Positions 15,962 to 23,229 of a stretch of DNA of 64,000 nt are shown here, one piece after another. Source of the stretch: a virus; the IMG/VR virus record IMGVR_UViG_3300047094_002021, positions 1 through 64,000 of that record; one strand, 5' to 3'. The notes beneath the pieces are model-generated. The model ran no database searches. It saw only the letters and a program-made list of their open reading frames with translations, and was not told the origin of the DNA. Both the position numbers and the translations under genes were made by a program. The stretch's first letter is position 1. Each line of letters begins with the position of its first letter.

Positions 15962-16403
15962 GATTCGCCTCCAAAACCTTTACGGAACACTCAGACAAAA
16001 ACTTCTTCACTTTAGGCCATTCCTTATAGGATTGATCTAATAAACAATAAACTGTATCTACTGTTGAGTTAGCAATTAGTTTAGCACATGAGAAGCAGGG
16101 TGGTCCATTGATATACATTTTTTTTGCTCGTGAAGAATAGTCAGAATGGAGCAACGCATTTGCCTCTGCGTGAATTGCTATGCAATTATCATAAATGGAA
16201 CCGTTCTCAGATCCTTGCGTTAATCTTGGGCATCCACCCTCATCACAATGTTTCACCCCACTGGGGCCACCATTGTAACCAACTCCAACTATATGACCAT
16301 ATTCGTCTACTAAAATGGCAGCGTATTTTCTTTTTGCGCAAGTTGAAAATATCTTAGATATGGAACTACACAGTTCCATGTATTGTTCATCTTTTCTATT
16401 CAT
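15948..16403 (-). CDS. Deoxycytidylate (dCMP) deaminase
   Basis: 151 residues. The zinc-dependent deaminase site is complete: IHAEANAL (zinc His and catalytic Glu) and PPCFSCAKLI (two zinc Cys). KRKYAAILVDEYGHIVGVGYNG matches the substrate-binding start of dCMP deaminases, and an extra C-rich stretch (HCDEGGCPR) resembles the second zinc site of that family. It converts dCMP to dUMP, feeding the thymidylate synthase encoded just upstream. Weak ribosome binding site; the start follows the small membrane gene by 7 bases. Confidence 0.9.
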   Translation of the reverse strand: MNRKDEQYMELCSSISKIFSTCAKRKYAAILVDEYGHIVGVGYNGGPSGVKHCDEGGCPRLTQGSENGSIYDNCIAIHAEANALLHSDYSSRAKKMYINGPPCFSCAKLIANSTVDTVYCLLDQSYKEWPKVKKFLSECSVKVLEANHASS

Positions 16404-16410
16404 AAGATTA

Positions 16411-16569
16411 TTACTTTACTACCAACGCAGCGGCTACGCCTGAGACTAGACAAAGAAGGATTGCAACTGTCTTTTCTTTTCCTTTTGGAAGAGACTGATT
16501 AAGTATCTGGAGTGATATGCACCAGTTAATTATTAATGTAAATATTAAAAGTTTTAATATATCAATCAT
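16411..16569 (-). CDS. Small two-segment membrane protein
   Basis: 52 residues that fill the gap between thyX and the dCMP deaminase gene. Starts MIDILKLLIFTLIINWCISL, then a short basic loop (PKGKEK), then VAILLCLVSGVAAALVV. Two hydrophobic stretches of membrane-spanning length suggest an integral membrane hairpin. The ATG is one base after the thyX stop (TAATATG). It has no strong ribosome binding site, so coupling to thyX is likely. Function unknown; size and shape are similar to small holin or antiholin-type proteins, but this is not evidence of that role. Confidence 0.6.
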   Translation of the reverse strand: MIDILKLLIFTLIINWCISLQILNQSLPKGKEKTVAILLCLVSGVAAALVVK

Positions 16570-16570
16570 A

Positions 16571-17272
16571 TTATTGCTTGGTTAGTAGCTCAATGCACAC
16601 TGGAAATTTATCCACTATTAGAGAATAAACTGCTCTAGCGTACTCCTGTATTTCTTTTTGCGAGTCTTCAGCTAATCTTTGATTCAAAAATAACGCCACA
16701 GATTGAAGACTTGCTGACCAGCGATAAACAACATGCATGCCGTAGGCTGGTAGAAACAATCTAGCTTGCTCTGGTGCTACTCCATTTTCCATAGCCATAG
16801 AATAAAGGGCTTCACCTTGATCAACATAATCCTGCAACTGTTGAGTCAGGAGTGAGCCAGTCCATGGATCTATTGGGCCACCAGACCCTTGCTTCTTGTC
16901 ATCTGGAGCTAAACGCCATTGCTCACTAGTGGGAATGTAAAACTCCGGATCCATAGTGATATATCTTCTGCTGGATTCATTCCATGAGTCCATTGTATGG
17001 TCAGAGCCCACTACGTATTTCCAGTGCTGACGTGCAACCATAAGGGGGGCCTTCATTTCAAACGTCATAAACGCATGACGAAATGGGGACATATGATTTT
17101 CTCTTACTAAGAAATCCAACAGTCTTCCATCGTTGACTGTCATCTCCTTAGATTCTTTAGCAAATGATGCTCTGGCAGCATTGACTACGGATAGGTCAGA
17201 ACCCATAACGTCAACCAGTCTAACATATCCATTATTTAATACCGTAATTAATTTATCTTCATTCTGTTCCAT
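16571..17272 (-). CDS. thyX: Flavin-dependent thymidylate synthase, unusual signature
   Basis: 233 residues from the ATG at 17272, with AGGAT at good distance; a run of earlier Met codons lies in the overlap with the upstream gene. The protein methylates dUMP to dTMP using FAD and methylene-folate. NAARASF, SPFRHAFMTFEMKAPLMVARQ and SWNESSRRY are family blocks. In the core signature, where the family has R-H-R-x-x-S-x-N-E, this protein shows D-H-T-M-D-S-W-N-E (residues 91-99), preceded by an insert KYVVGS after RQHW. The loop is therefore longer and lacks both arginines. It works with the dCMP deaminase downstream. Confidence 0.9.
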   Translation of the reverse strand: MEQNEDKLITVLNNGYVRLVDVMGSDLSVVNAARASFAKESKEMTVNDGRLLDFLVRENHMSPFRHAFMTFEMKAPLMVARQHWKYVVGSDHTMDSWNESSRRYITMDPEFYIPTSEQWRLAPDDKKQGSGGPIDPWTGSLLTQQLQDYVDQGEALYSMAMENGVAPEQARLFLPAYGMHVVYRWSASLQSVALFLNQRLAEDSQKEIQEYARAVYSLIVDKFPVCIELLTKQ

Positions 17273-17615
17273 CTTCAAAATCCTCATCTTCATCATCAAC
17301 GATTACAAAAGAGATAAAGTTATCCGTCATGCAATCATTAAAATCTTCCGATATTTTATATAATGAACCAAGTATATCAGATATTTCGCTATCTGGCTCA
17401 CCAAGCATATTCTCCCCATCTAGGGAGGCTATGATTACTTCTGTAATATTAGAAATATTATCAGATAGTGCCTGTTGAATCAATAGCAGTTCTTTTACGC
17501 CAAGTTTTACCTCTGACGTAAAAGAATCTGATATCTCTTTTAACTCATTAGAATTAACTATTTCAGAAAATTTCTTTTCAAAGTCTTCATTCTCAAATTC
17601 ATTTTTTTCAGACAT
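17259..17615 (-). CDS. Acidic hypothetical protein between nrd and thyX
   Basis: 118 residues from the ATG at 17615, four bases after the TGA (17620-17622) that closes the ribonucleotide reductase tail frame; a longer open frame reaches into that tail and is rejected. Very acidic (MSEKNEFENEDFEKKF at the start, VDDEDEDFEDGTE at the end). Middle region helical (ELLLIQQALSDNISNITEVI). No recognised domain. Its spacing supports the view that the tail codons upstream are translated. Confidence 0.62.
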   Translation of the reverse strand: MSEKNEFENEDFEKKFSEIVNSNELKEISDSFTSEVKLGVKELLLIQQALSDNISNITEVIIASLDGENMLGEPDSEISDILGSLYKISEDFNDCMTDNFISFVIVDDEDEDFEDGTE

Positions 17616-17619
17616 AATA

Positions 17620-17736
17620 TCACTTGATTGGGCAAGCTCCGCCTTCACACTCAAGACTATCCAGTAAATCCATGTTGCTAGAGTCGGTAAAATTAATTCC
17701 ATCTTTAATCTTCGACTTTAACTTATTGTATACTTC
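17620..17736 (-). other. In-frame C-terminal redox tail of ribonucleotide reductase, beyond a TAA
   Basis: Directly after the reductase stop codon (17737-17739) the same frame continues for 38 codons to a TGA at 17620-17622. The last 17 residues are MDLLDSLECEGGACPIK: two cysteines with four residues between them, three residues before the end. In class II RTPR enzymes the tail pair (C731 and C736 of the 739-residue Lactobacillus enzyme) has exactly this spacing and end. The tail is essential for re-reducing the active site. The intervening codons read EVYNKLKSKIKDG, plausible linker. Whether the tail is joined to the core by stop read-through, made as a separate peptide, or lost by mutation cannot be told here. 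Confidence 0.8.
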
Positions 17737-19554
17737 TTAAGTAATTTCCTCATACGGGGCAAGAGTAAATCCATGCTCACTGTGTAGCAGGAACGATACT
17801 GATTTTACTTTGTTTTTATAATTCTTCTTCATCCACTCTTGAATCTCTGGAAGTTCTTCCTTCTTGTAGTAAACGGTAACGCTTACGTTATTATCTGCCC
17901 ATGTTGACTGAGCTTTGACTACCCATTCAAGTTGATTGATTGCAGTTATCTGACCTGCAAGAGTAGCGTGTTCAGGAGTCTTGCATGGGAAGTCAACAAC
18001 GCAGATCGTGTGATTTTCTTTACCGTCTAACCCTACGTCATACTGAACCTTGTGTCCTTTATCTCTGCAGTAATTTACGAGTGGATCGTTGCTACCCATG
18101 CGTACTCGACGGATATAATATTTTGCGTAAGCTGGATGAATGCCTGGCGTAACTCCCGCCAACAGACTTAGGGTTCCACTGGGCTTTACGGTTGTTAGTT
18201 TAATTGACTTATTTATTCCCAGAGTAGCAGACCACTGCTCATCGATCTGCTTAAGATTTTTGTACGCTTCATCAATCCAAGATAATTGCTCTTCCGTAGA
18301 TTGCAGCCATCCCGTAATACCCTGGCCCAATCTTCGGTTTCTTTCAATGACATCTTGACTCTTCTTGTACGGATAGGCCAATGTTGTTATTGCCTTCTGA
18401 GTTTTATAGAGGAGCATGCTGACATCAAAAAGCTCTTCTTTTGAAGTGATATTAGGAAGAAAAATCTCAGCTAGATTACAAGGCTCTCCATCTTCTAGAC
18501 CAATTTCTCCACATGGATTGGTGCCAATTACTCGGCTGTCGTTAGCCTTTTCGCCTAGTCTACCATTTTTACGAATAAGGTTTCTGTTAATCAAACCATA
18601 AGGTTCACCGGATCCATCATAGCCCTTCCAGAATTCATCAATGATCTCTTCGTATGCATCAGCGTAGATTGAATTATTTGAATTGCCACGCCAAGCAGGG
18701 ATGTCACCCTTGCCCCAATTCTTCGCTTTTAAGAAAAGGAAATCATCAGGGTCTCCAATAGCTATTTGGGCAGATCGTCGAGCAGAGCCCGCTACAACTA
18801 TCTTTCCGATGATATTAGCTATGTCCAAGGCATCGATTGAGCGAATCTTTTTTCCAATACGAGAATTCAAAATATCGCAAATATTCTTAATGCCTTCGAT
18901 AAGAACTTCAGGGCCAGACGCTGTTCCACCAAACGTCTTCAGGGGTGCACCATACCCTCTTACTAGAATGGTACTATAAGTAAAGGATTCTCCAGTTTCA
19001 AAATAGCTTCTTAAAACCTTACCAAGTAACGCTGACCAACCCTTTCTTGAGTCGCCAACAATAAAGTCTGCGTCATTAGTTTTTTCATGTCGAATAGATT
19101 GAACGTTTTGCACCTTGGGGAAATCATGAACACTTGCTCGCTCTACGGTAAAGCCAACGCCACCGCCAACCATTAGGTGATCCATCAGGAATTGAAAGTC
19201 TTCTACTTTAGATATTGTTGTCATCCAACAGTTGACTAGGGAGACGCCACTCATCTTTTCTACTAAAGGTGTCCCCAATTGCCACAAGCAACGTCCGGCA
19301 AAAATGCCCTTAAGATTAAAAATATAATCAAACAGTCTTTCTGCTTCTTCTACCGTATAGCCTGCACCTATCTTCTGAGCGCCATCTATACAACGTGCTA
19401 TTGTTTCATGCCAATATTCTTTTCTACCTAAGGACTCTATTTCTCTAGAATAGGTTCTTCGATATACTATCTCGCCTAGACCATTAAATCCCCAAGGAGC
19501 TACCTTGTCTGCGTATGAGTTTATAAAGTCTTTAGAAAGAATACTGTTTTCCAT
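17737..19554 (-). CDS. Class II (adenosylcobalamin) ribonucleoside triphosphate reductase, core
   Basis: 605 residues, start MENSILSKDF with AGGAG upstream. It converts ribonucleotides to deoxyribonucleotides for phage DNA synthesis. The active site is complete: SLVNCWMTTI (first redox Cys, residue 109), NPCGEIG (radical-bearing Cys 348 and Glu 350) and PCNLAEIF (second redox Cys 359, eleven residues after the first as in the family). MVGGGVGFTVER and KPSGTLSLLAGVTPGIHP are further family blocks. The frame ends with PYEEIT and a TAA, short of the usual C-terminal Cys tail, which follows in the same frame. No N-terminal ATP cone. No frameshift or intron is visible at the break. Confidence 0.93.
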   Translation of the reverse strand: MENSILSKDFINSYADKVAPWGFNGLGEIVYRRTYSREIESLGRKEYWHETIARCIDGAQKIGAGYTVEEAERLFDYIFNLKGIFAGRCLWQLGTPLVEKMSGVSLVNCWMTTISKVEDFQFLMDHLMVGGGVGFTVERASVHDFPKVQNVQSIRHEKTNDADFIVGDSRKGWSALLGKVLRSYFETGESFTYSTILVRGYGAPLKTFGGTASGPEVLIEGIKNICDILNSRIGKKIRSIDALDIANIIGKIVVAGSARRSAQIAIGDPDDFLFLKAKNWGKGDIPAWRGNSNNSIYADAYEEIIDEFWKGYDGSGEPYGLINRNLIRKNGRLGEKANDSRVIGTNPCGEIGLEDGEPCNLAEIFLPNITSKEELFDVSMLLYKTQKAITTLAYPYKKSQDVIERNRRLGQGITGWLQSTEEQLSWIDEAYKNLKQIDEQWSATLGINKSIKLTTVKPSGTLSLLAGVTPGIHPAYAKYYIRRVRMGSNDPLVNYCRDKGHKVQYDVGLDGKENHTICVVDFPCKTPEHATLAGQITAINQLEWVVKAQSTWADNNVSVTVYYKKEELPEIQEWMKKNYKNKVKSVSFLLHSEHGFTLAPYEEIT

Positions 19555-20266
19555 TTTTATCTCCTGTGTTAATTGCTATTGTTTTTATGTATTTATTATT
19601 AGTTTTAGCTAGTTCAGCTAATTTTATTTTCTTAATTTGTTCTACTGAATAAACGTTATGTATTTGCTTCTCAAAGAAGTAGCCACTTCTCCAATTGAAA
19701 ACCTTATCTACATTAGATTTATGGTTCATGAATATATTACATATAACAGCCCCACCGTATGCTTTGACTAGGTTGGTTAGTTTATCTTTCAATATCGACG
19801 CATCGACCTTAGACATGTCTTCAAACTCTTCGGCTTTTTGATATAGCCAATTGTAAGCTTGTCTTGTAATCGGAGATATATCTATCGGATCTATTATACC
19901 TAATACTATGATCTGATTTCTCATTGCATTAATTTTTACATCTTCTTTTAGGATATCTATGTAAAGAGTAAACCAATCATTTTTACTGAATTGAGCCCAG
20001 CCTGTACACCAAAATAATAGATTTGTAGCAGGATCGGGGATAGTCGTTTTTTCCATCAGAGGAAGTATAGTAGCACAACTGATAGCCTTCTTTACATGTT
20101 CTTTTGCAGCTTCTTGATTCTGCATTTTGTTAACGGAGTTTTTCCATAGAGTAGCAATTGAGTCCTGCCACGATATGTCAGCGACGTAGAGCTTAAGGTA
20201 CTTTTCAGCAACGCTTATAGGGAGCGAGTTATTATCAATGGCCTGTTGTACTTCTTGTATAGACAT
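19532..20266 (-). CDS. Hypothetical protein heading the nucleotide-metabolism operon
   Basis: 244 residues from the ATG at 20266, with AAGGA six bases away; TTG and ATG just upstream are alternatives. Mostly helical and polar (MSIQEVQQAIDNNSLPISVA), with an aromatic core NLLFWCTGWAQF. No motif recognised. It overlaps the reductase start by 23 bases, and the reductase ribosome binding site lies within it. It is the first gene after the terminator that closes the lysis module. Confidence 0.65.
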   Translation of the reverse strand: MSIQEVQQAIDNNSLPISVAEKYLKLYVADISWQDSIATLWKNSVNKMQNQEAAKEHVKKAISCATILPLMEKTTIPDPATNLLFWCTGWAQFSKNDWFTLYIDILKEDVKINAMRNQIIVLGIIDPIDISPITRQAYNWLYQKAEEFEDMSKVDASILKDKLTNLVKAYGGAVICNIFMNHKSNVDKVFNWRSGYFFEKQIHNVYSVEQIKKIKLAELAKTNNKYIKTIAINTGDKNGKQYSF

Positions 20267-20317
20267 CATCAATCCTTAATAGTTCCAGATAAAATTATGT
20301 AAACATATATACTTGCC

Positions 20318-20357
20318 GAAGAAAACAGACAACCCCGCCTCATGTGGACGGGGTTGT
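20318..20357 (-). terminator. Intrinsic terminator between the lysis and DNA-metabolism modules
   Basis: A 9-bp perfect stem ACAACCCCG / CGGGGTTGT (20329-20337 and 20349-20357), extendable inward by two G-C pairs, is followed on the minus strand by CTGTTTTCTTC. It lies 64 bases after the holin stop and 52 bases before the next gene. It would end the late transcript and, if active, also a transcript from the extended -10 promoter just upstream. Confidence 0.85.
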
Positions 20358-20383
20358 TGTAACATTGGCTTTCTCATTCCTGC

Positions 20384-20392
20384 ATTATAGCA
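20384..20392 (-). promoter_or_regulatory. Extended -10 promoter just upstream of the terminator
   Basis: On the minus strand TGCTATAAT is a perfect extended -10 element. The -35 (about AACATA, 17 bases away) is poor, as tolerated with extended -10. Transcription would begin near 20377, about 20 bases before the terminator stem, giving either a very short RNA or an attenuated leader for the operon starting at 20266. Confidence 0.5.
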
Positions 20393-20420
20393 TGAGAGTG
20401 CCAGATTATGTTCTATTGAC

Positions 20421-20621
20421 TTAATTTTTTATTGTTGCTGCACTCTCGGGATTACCCATTTTTGTTGCAACCAAACCTTTAACAACACTTATTGCTGCTG
20501 CAACTGCAGCTGTAGCTGCTGACTTAATTTCATCAACACCACCTACTGTGTAAACAGCAATGAAAGCTTGCGCCGCTGTCCATATAGCTCTTTCTAAAAT
20601 GTCTTTTTGTAATTTATTCAT
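20421..20621 (-). CDS. Holin (r1t-like)
   Basis: 66 residues with AAGGAAGG before the ATG. A charged N-terminus (MNKLQKDILERAIWTAAQA) leads into a hydrophobic stretch AFIAVYTVGGV and a second one AATAAVAAAISVVKGLVAT, with a charged C-terminus. This is the layout of small r1t-type holins that form the inner-membrane lesion at lysis. Its place, last in the late operon and just before a terminator, agrees. No cytoplasmic endolysin gene lies beside it in this window. Confidence 0.78.
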   Translation of the reverse strand: MNKLQKDILERAIWTAAQAFIAVYTVGGVDEIKSAATAAVAAAISVVKGLVATKMGNPESAATIKN

Positions 20622-20631
20622 AATGCCTTCC

Positions 20632-20880
20632 TTAGGAAAAATTCTTTCTAATTAGCTTCTCTATAAGAAGATGAAAAGTTAAACCTAGCCACACTCCTGT
20701 GAATATACTTCCTGTTATTCTATTTTCTGTATGCCTCCAAAAAGCTCGAGTTAGTGTCTCGATTTTTTTGGACTTTATAGCATATATGTCATACGCTATA
20801 ATCCCGAGGGCTAAACCGCCCCAAGCTATGGTCCCACTTTTTTTGTCATCTCTTTCCAAGATGAGCGGGGTGCCAAACAT
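20632..20880 (-). CDS. Small two-span membrane protein beside the holin
   Basis: 82 residues from the ATG at 20880, one base after the previous stop (TAAGATG); an earlier ATG at 20910 overlaps the upstream gene. It has two hydrophobic stretches, TIAWGGLALGIIAYDIYAI and SIFTGVWLGLTFHLLI, separated by basic residues. Similar small membrane proteins lie near lysis genes in many actinophages, which is suggestive of host type but recalled from family impression only. A lysis accessory (antiholin-like) is possible. Confidence 0.6.
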   Translation of the reverse strand: MFGTPLILERDDKKSGTIAWGGLALGIIAYDIYAIKSKKIETLTRAFWRHTENRITGSIFTGVWLGLTFHLLIEKLIRKNFS

Positions 20881-20881
20881 C

Positions 20882-21514
20882 TTAGAGAGCTTTAGCGGAA
20901 GGAACTCCATTAAATTCTTGGACCTTTTCACGACCATAATCTCCAGTAGTATTTGCCTGACCATAACCGCTAGTGAATATTACAGTGCTAGTGACGCCAT
21001 TGAATTGAGTCGGTTGGAAGAATCCAAACGAAGAAGCTGCGCCAGCAGCATCTGTGCGCTGAGCATGGCCGGTGTTGGCAAAAATATCAGCAGAAGGTAC
21101 ACCGTCAAATATGTTGTTATCATATAGGGCGTAATCGTTGACCCTATTGTATGCATGTCCAAACGTTGAGGGGAATGCGGATGCGCCAGCTAAGCCCTTG
21201 TATTCATTAGGCTTAAATCTAGCTCCATCATACGTAGCAGTACCATCAGGGAACGTTCCAGAAAGAGGATGAACGTATAATGTAGATCCGTTAAATATCT
21301 GGGACATAAATCTATTGCCCGGGAATTGACCGGTGCCAGGAGCAAAATGATTGTCTGGCGCACCATCTAGAACGTGACTGGTGCTATACAATGGATAGAA
21401 AGAATATGTACCAGTACCCTTGACTTTGCCGGTCATTGAGACATATGGGTTGACCATTCCAGCTGTTGTTCTGCCCTTTAATACTGGTCTGGGCCCTTGG
21501 TAAAACGTTGCCAT
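20882..21514 (-). CDS. Glycine/aromatic-rich probable virion or fibre protein
   Basis: 210 residues with AAGGAG before the ATG. Composition is rich in Gly, Phe, Tyr, Asn and Thr and poor in Lys and Glu: MATFYQGPRPVLKGRTTAG, TYSFYPLYSTSH, FGFFQPTQFNGV. Repeating short elements (FNGV or FDGV at several places) suggest a repetitive beta structure. Position at the end of the fibre cluster, before the lysis genes, suggests a tail-tip, fibre or decoration component. No known family identified. Confidence 0.55.
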   Translation of the reverse strand: MATFYQGPRPVLKGRTTAGMVNPYVSMTGKVKGTGTYSFYPLYSTSHVLDGAPDNHFAPGTGQFPGNRFMSQIFNGSTLYVHPLSGTFPDGTATYDGARFKPNEYKGLAGASAFPSTFGHAYNRVNDYALYDNNIFDGVPSADIFANTGHAQRTDAAGAASSFGFFQPTQFNGVTSTVIFTSGYGQANTTGDYGREKVQEFNGVPSAKAL

Positions 21515-21577
21515 TTATTTTCTCCTTATAAAAAGATACGTGTCTTTATAGTACACCTAAAATGTTTTTTTTAAACC

Positions 21578-22831
21578 TTAGTTGTATTGAATAATTAAAT
21601 CAGACAAAACTGGTGCTGTTGTGTCATTTGCCACATTTAAAGTAACTTCAATCCATACATGGTTATTTGCTCCTGGATTGTCCAAACTATAGGTCCCCCC
21701 ATCATCATATATGATCCTATAGTCAAAAACGTTACTAATTTGACTTAATGGAACATTATATATTTTTGGAGTAACGCTAGTTATTTCATTTATAACATCA
21801 CCAGATATTGGGGTATATTTTATTATAGTTCTTCCAGTGGGTAGGAATTTATCATACCTTATGTCTAGGTCTGAAAGGCCATAGGTGTATATGTAATTTC
21901 CAAGCTCTGTAAAGTAATTTTTTTGATTAAATTTTACTCTTATAGCGGTAACTTCTGTTTCCGGGAATTGATAGCATAGGGGTCCGGAGTTCTTTACTGA
22001 ATCTGCGCCTGAGGTATTCCATCCTCCAGGAGCAACTTTCCCGATTGCCGAAAGATCACCATCATAATAGCCATTCGAATTAAGGGGTATCCATATATCA
22101 CTATTTGATAATGTTGGATTTGGCCTAGTTGTGTATTCTATTGAGAATATTTCGACACCAAATGATGGAAATGGATTTAGCTTTATTGTGTTCGTTTTAG
22201 ACGATCCTGCAATTTCCGGAGATACTTTTACGTACATCATCATTTGAGCACCGGTGATAGGATTGCTATTGGAAACTATTGTTCTTTTCCACACCTTATC
22301 TTGAGAGTCTAGAATGCAGTTATATATGGGCGTTGAGTCTATGGTGGCTCCATTTGTATCTACTCCAGTAAATGTAAGATCTAGCATCGCCTTGAAATAG
22401 TCAGGAACGATTTGCCCAACACCCGGCTGCCCAAATTTAAGCTTAGAAAAAGATCCGCTAGAGACTTTAGGCAGAGATATGACATTGTATGTTGGATCAA
22501 AACTTAATAGTTCAGTTCCTGATACAGCGAAACTGCTACCGATAAAACTAGAATAATCTAGCTGTGAAAAAGAATGAATAGATAGAGTATTGCTTTCGGA
22601 TTCTAGTGCCTTGATTCTGTCAGAAATATCATTAATGGCGTTTGCCAAAAAGGTGTGATCCTTAAGGACGCGCTCAAAAGCTGCCGACAACTTTGTGTCA
22701 ACCATATTTGATTTATTATACAGATACACTAAGTCTTGATAGTTTTCTTCTATTCTAGAATTATAATCAGAACTATCAACAGGGCCATTATATTTGTAAT
22801 CTCTTTTTTTAGTTTTTAAAATGTCTGACAT
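21578..22831 (-). CDS. Tail/baseplate structural protein of the paralogous wedge/fibre group
   Basis: 417 residues. A coiled-coil-like start (ISDRIKALESESNTLSI) is followed by the shared element VISLPKVSSGSFSKL and long beta-rich stretches with WIPLNSNG and DIRYD-type strands. The 714- and 867-residue proteins have the same helix-then-beta plan. Virion assembly role is inferred from the cluster. No enzyme motif seen. Confidence 0.6.
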   Translation of the reverse strand: MSDILKTKKRDYKYNGPVDSSDYNSRIEENYQDLVYLYNKSNMVDTKLSAAFERVLKDHTFLANAINDISDRIKALESESNTLSIHSFSQLDYSSFIGSSFAVSGTELLSFDPTYNVISLPKVSSGSFSKLKFGQPGVGQIVPDYFKAMLDLTFTGVDTNGATIDSTPIYNCILDSQDKVWKRTIVSNSNPITGAQMMMYVKVSPEIAGSSKTNTIKLNPFPSFGVEIFSIEYTTRPNPTLSNSDIWIPLNSNGYYDGDLSAIGKVAPGGWNTSGADSVKNSGPLCYQFPETEVTAIRVKFNQKNYFTELGNYIYTYGLSDLDIRYDKFLPTGRTIIKYTPISGDVINEITSVTPKIYNVPLSQISNVFDYRIIYDDGGTYSLDNPGANNHVWIEVTLNVANDTTAPVLSDLIIQYN

Positions 22832-22832
22832 T

Positions 22833-23228
22833 TCAGTTACCGTTTTCTAATAGTGAAACTTTATAAAATAATCTAGCCAGCTTTCCGCTGAGCTTATTCA
22901 TGGTGTCAACCTCAAGTAAATTTTCGGTAGCACCTGGGGCATCTATATAAATACCTATTCCTTCTAGGGCGTAACTTGTTCCGTCTTCTAACTTTGCAGC
23001 TTGGTCATAATCTCTTACGCTACCAATAAAATAATTTAACTTATTTAAAATGCCTAGATCCACCGTTGTAAGTTCATCTAGTATTCTTGAAAAGTCAATT
23101 TTTAATAAATTACTTTCTAGATTTTCAGACAAACTATTTCTTGAAGATTTAAATTTAGTTCTATTAAGCTGGAATAATGGTTCTCTAATTCTATTCTTAT
23201 TTTCATTTTTGCTAAAAGTTATAGCCAT
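22833..23228 (-). CDS. Small baseplate-associated protein
   Basis: 131 residues. Basic N-terminus (MAITFSKNENKNRIREPLF) and a helical middle (SRILDELTTVDLGILNKLNYF). It sits with one base to its downstream neighbour and one to its upstream one, inside the fibre/wedge cluster, which is the only clue to its role. No motif identified. Confidence 0.5.
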   Translation of the reverse strand: MAITFSKNENKNRIREPLFQLNRTKFKSSRNSLSENLESNLLKIDFSRILDELTTVDLGILNKLNYFIGSVRDYDQAAKLEDGTSYALEGIGIYIDAPGATENLLEVDTMNKLSGKLARLFYKVSLLENGN

Positions 23229-23229
23229 T

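Noticed and set aside
17620-17739. TAA reassigned to an amino acid in this phage
   Set aside because: Other genes here end sensibly at TAA with the next gene's start overlapping it (for example at 62769 and 36684), so a general reassignment does not fit.
17620-17742. Intron or intein at the reductase break
   Set aside because: The frame continues without any inserted sequence; the core and tail differ only by a single stop codon.
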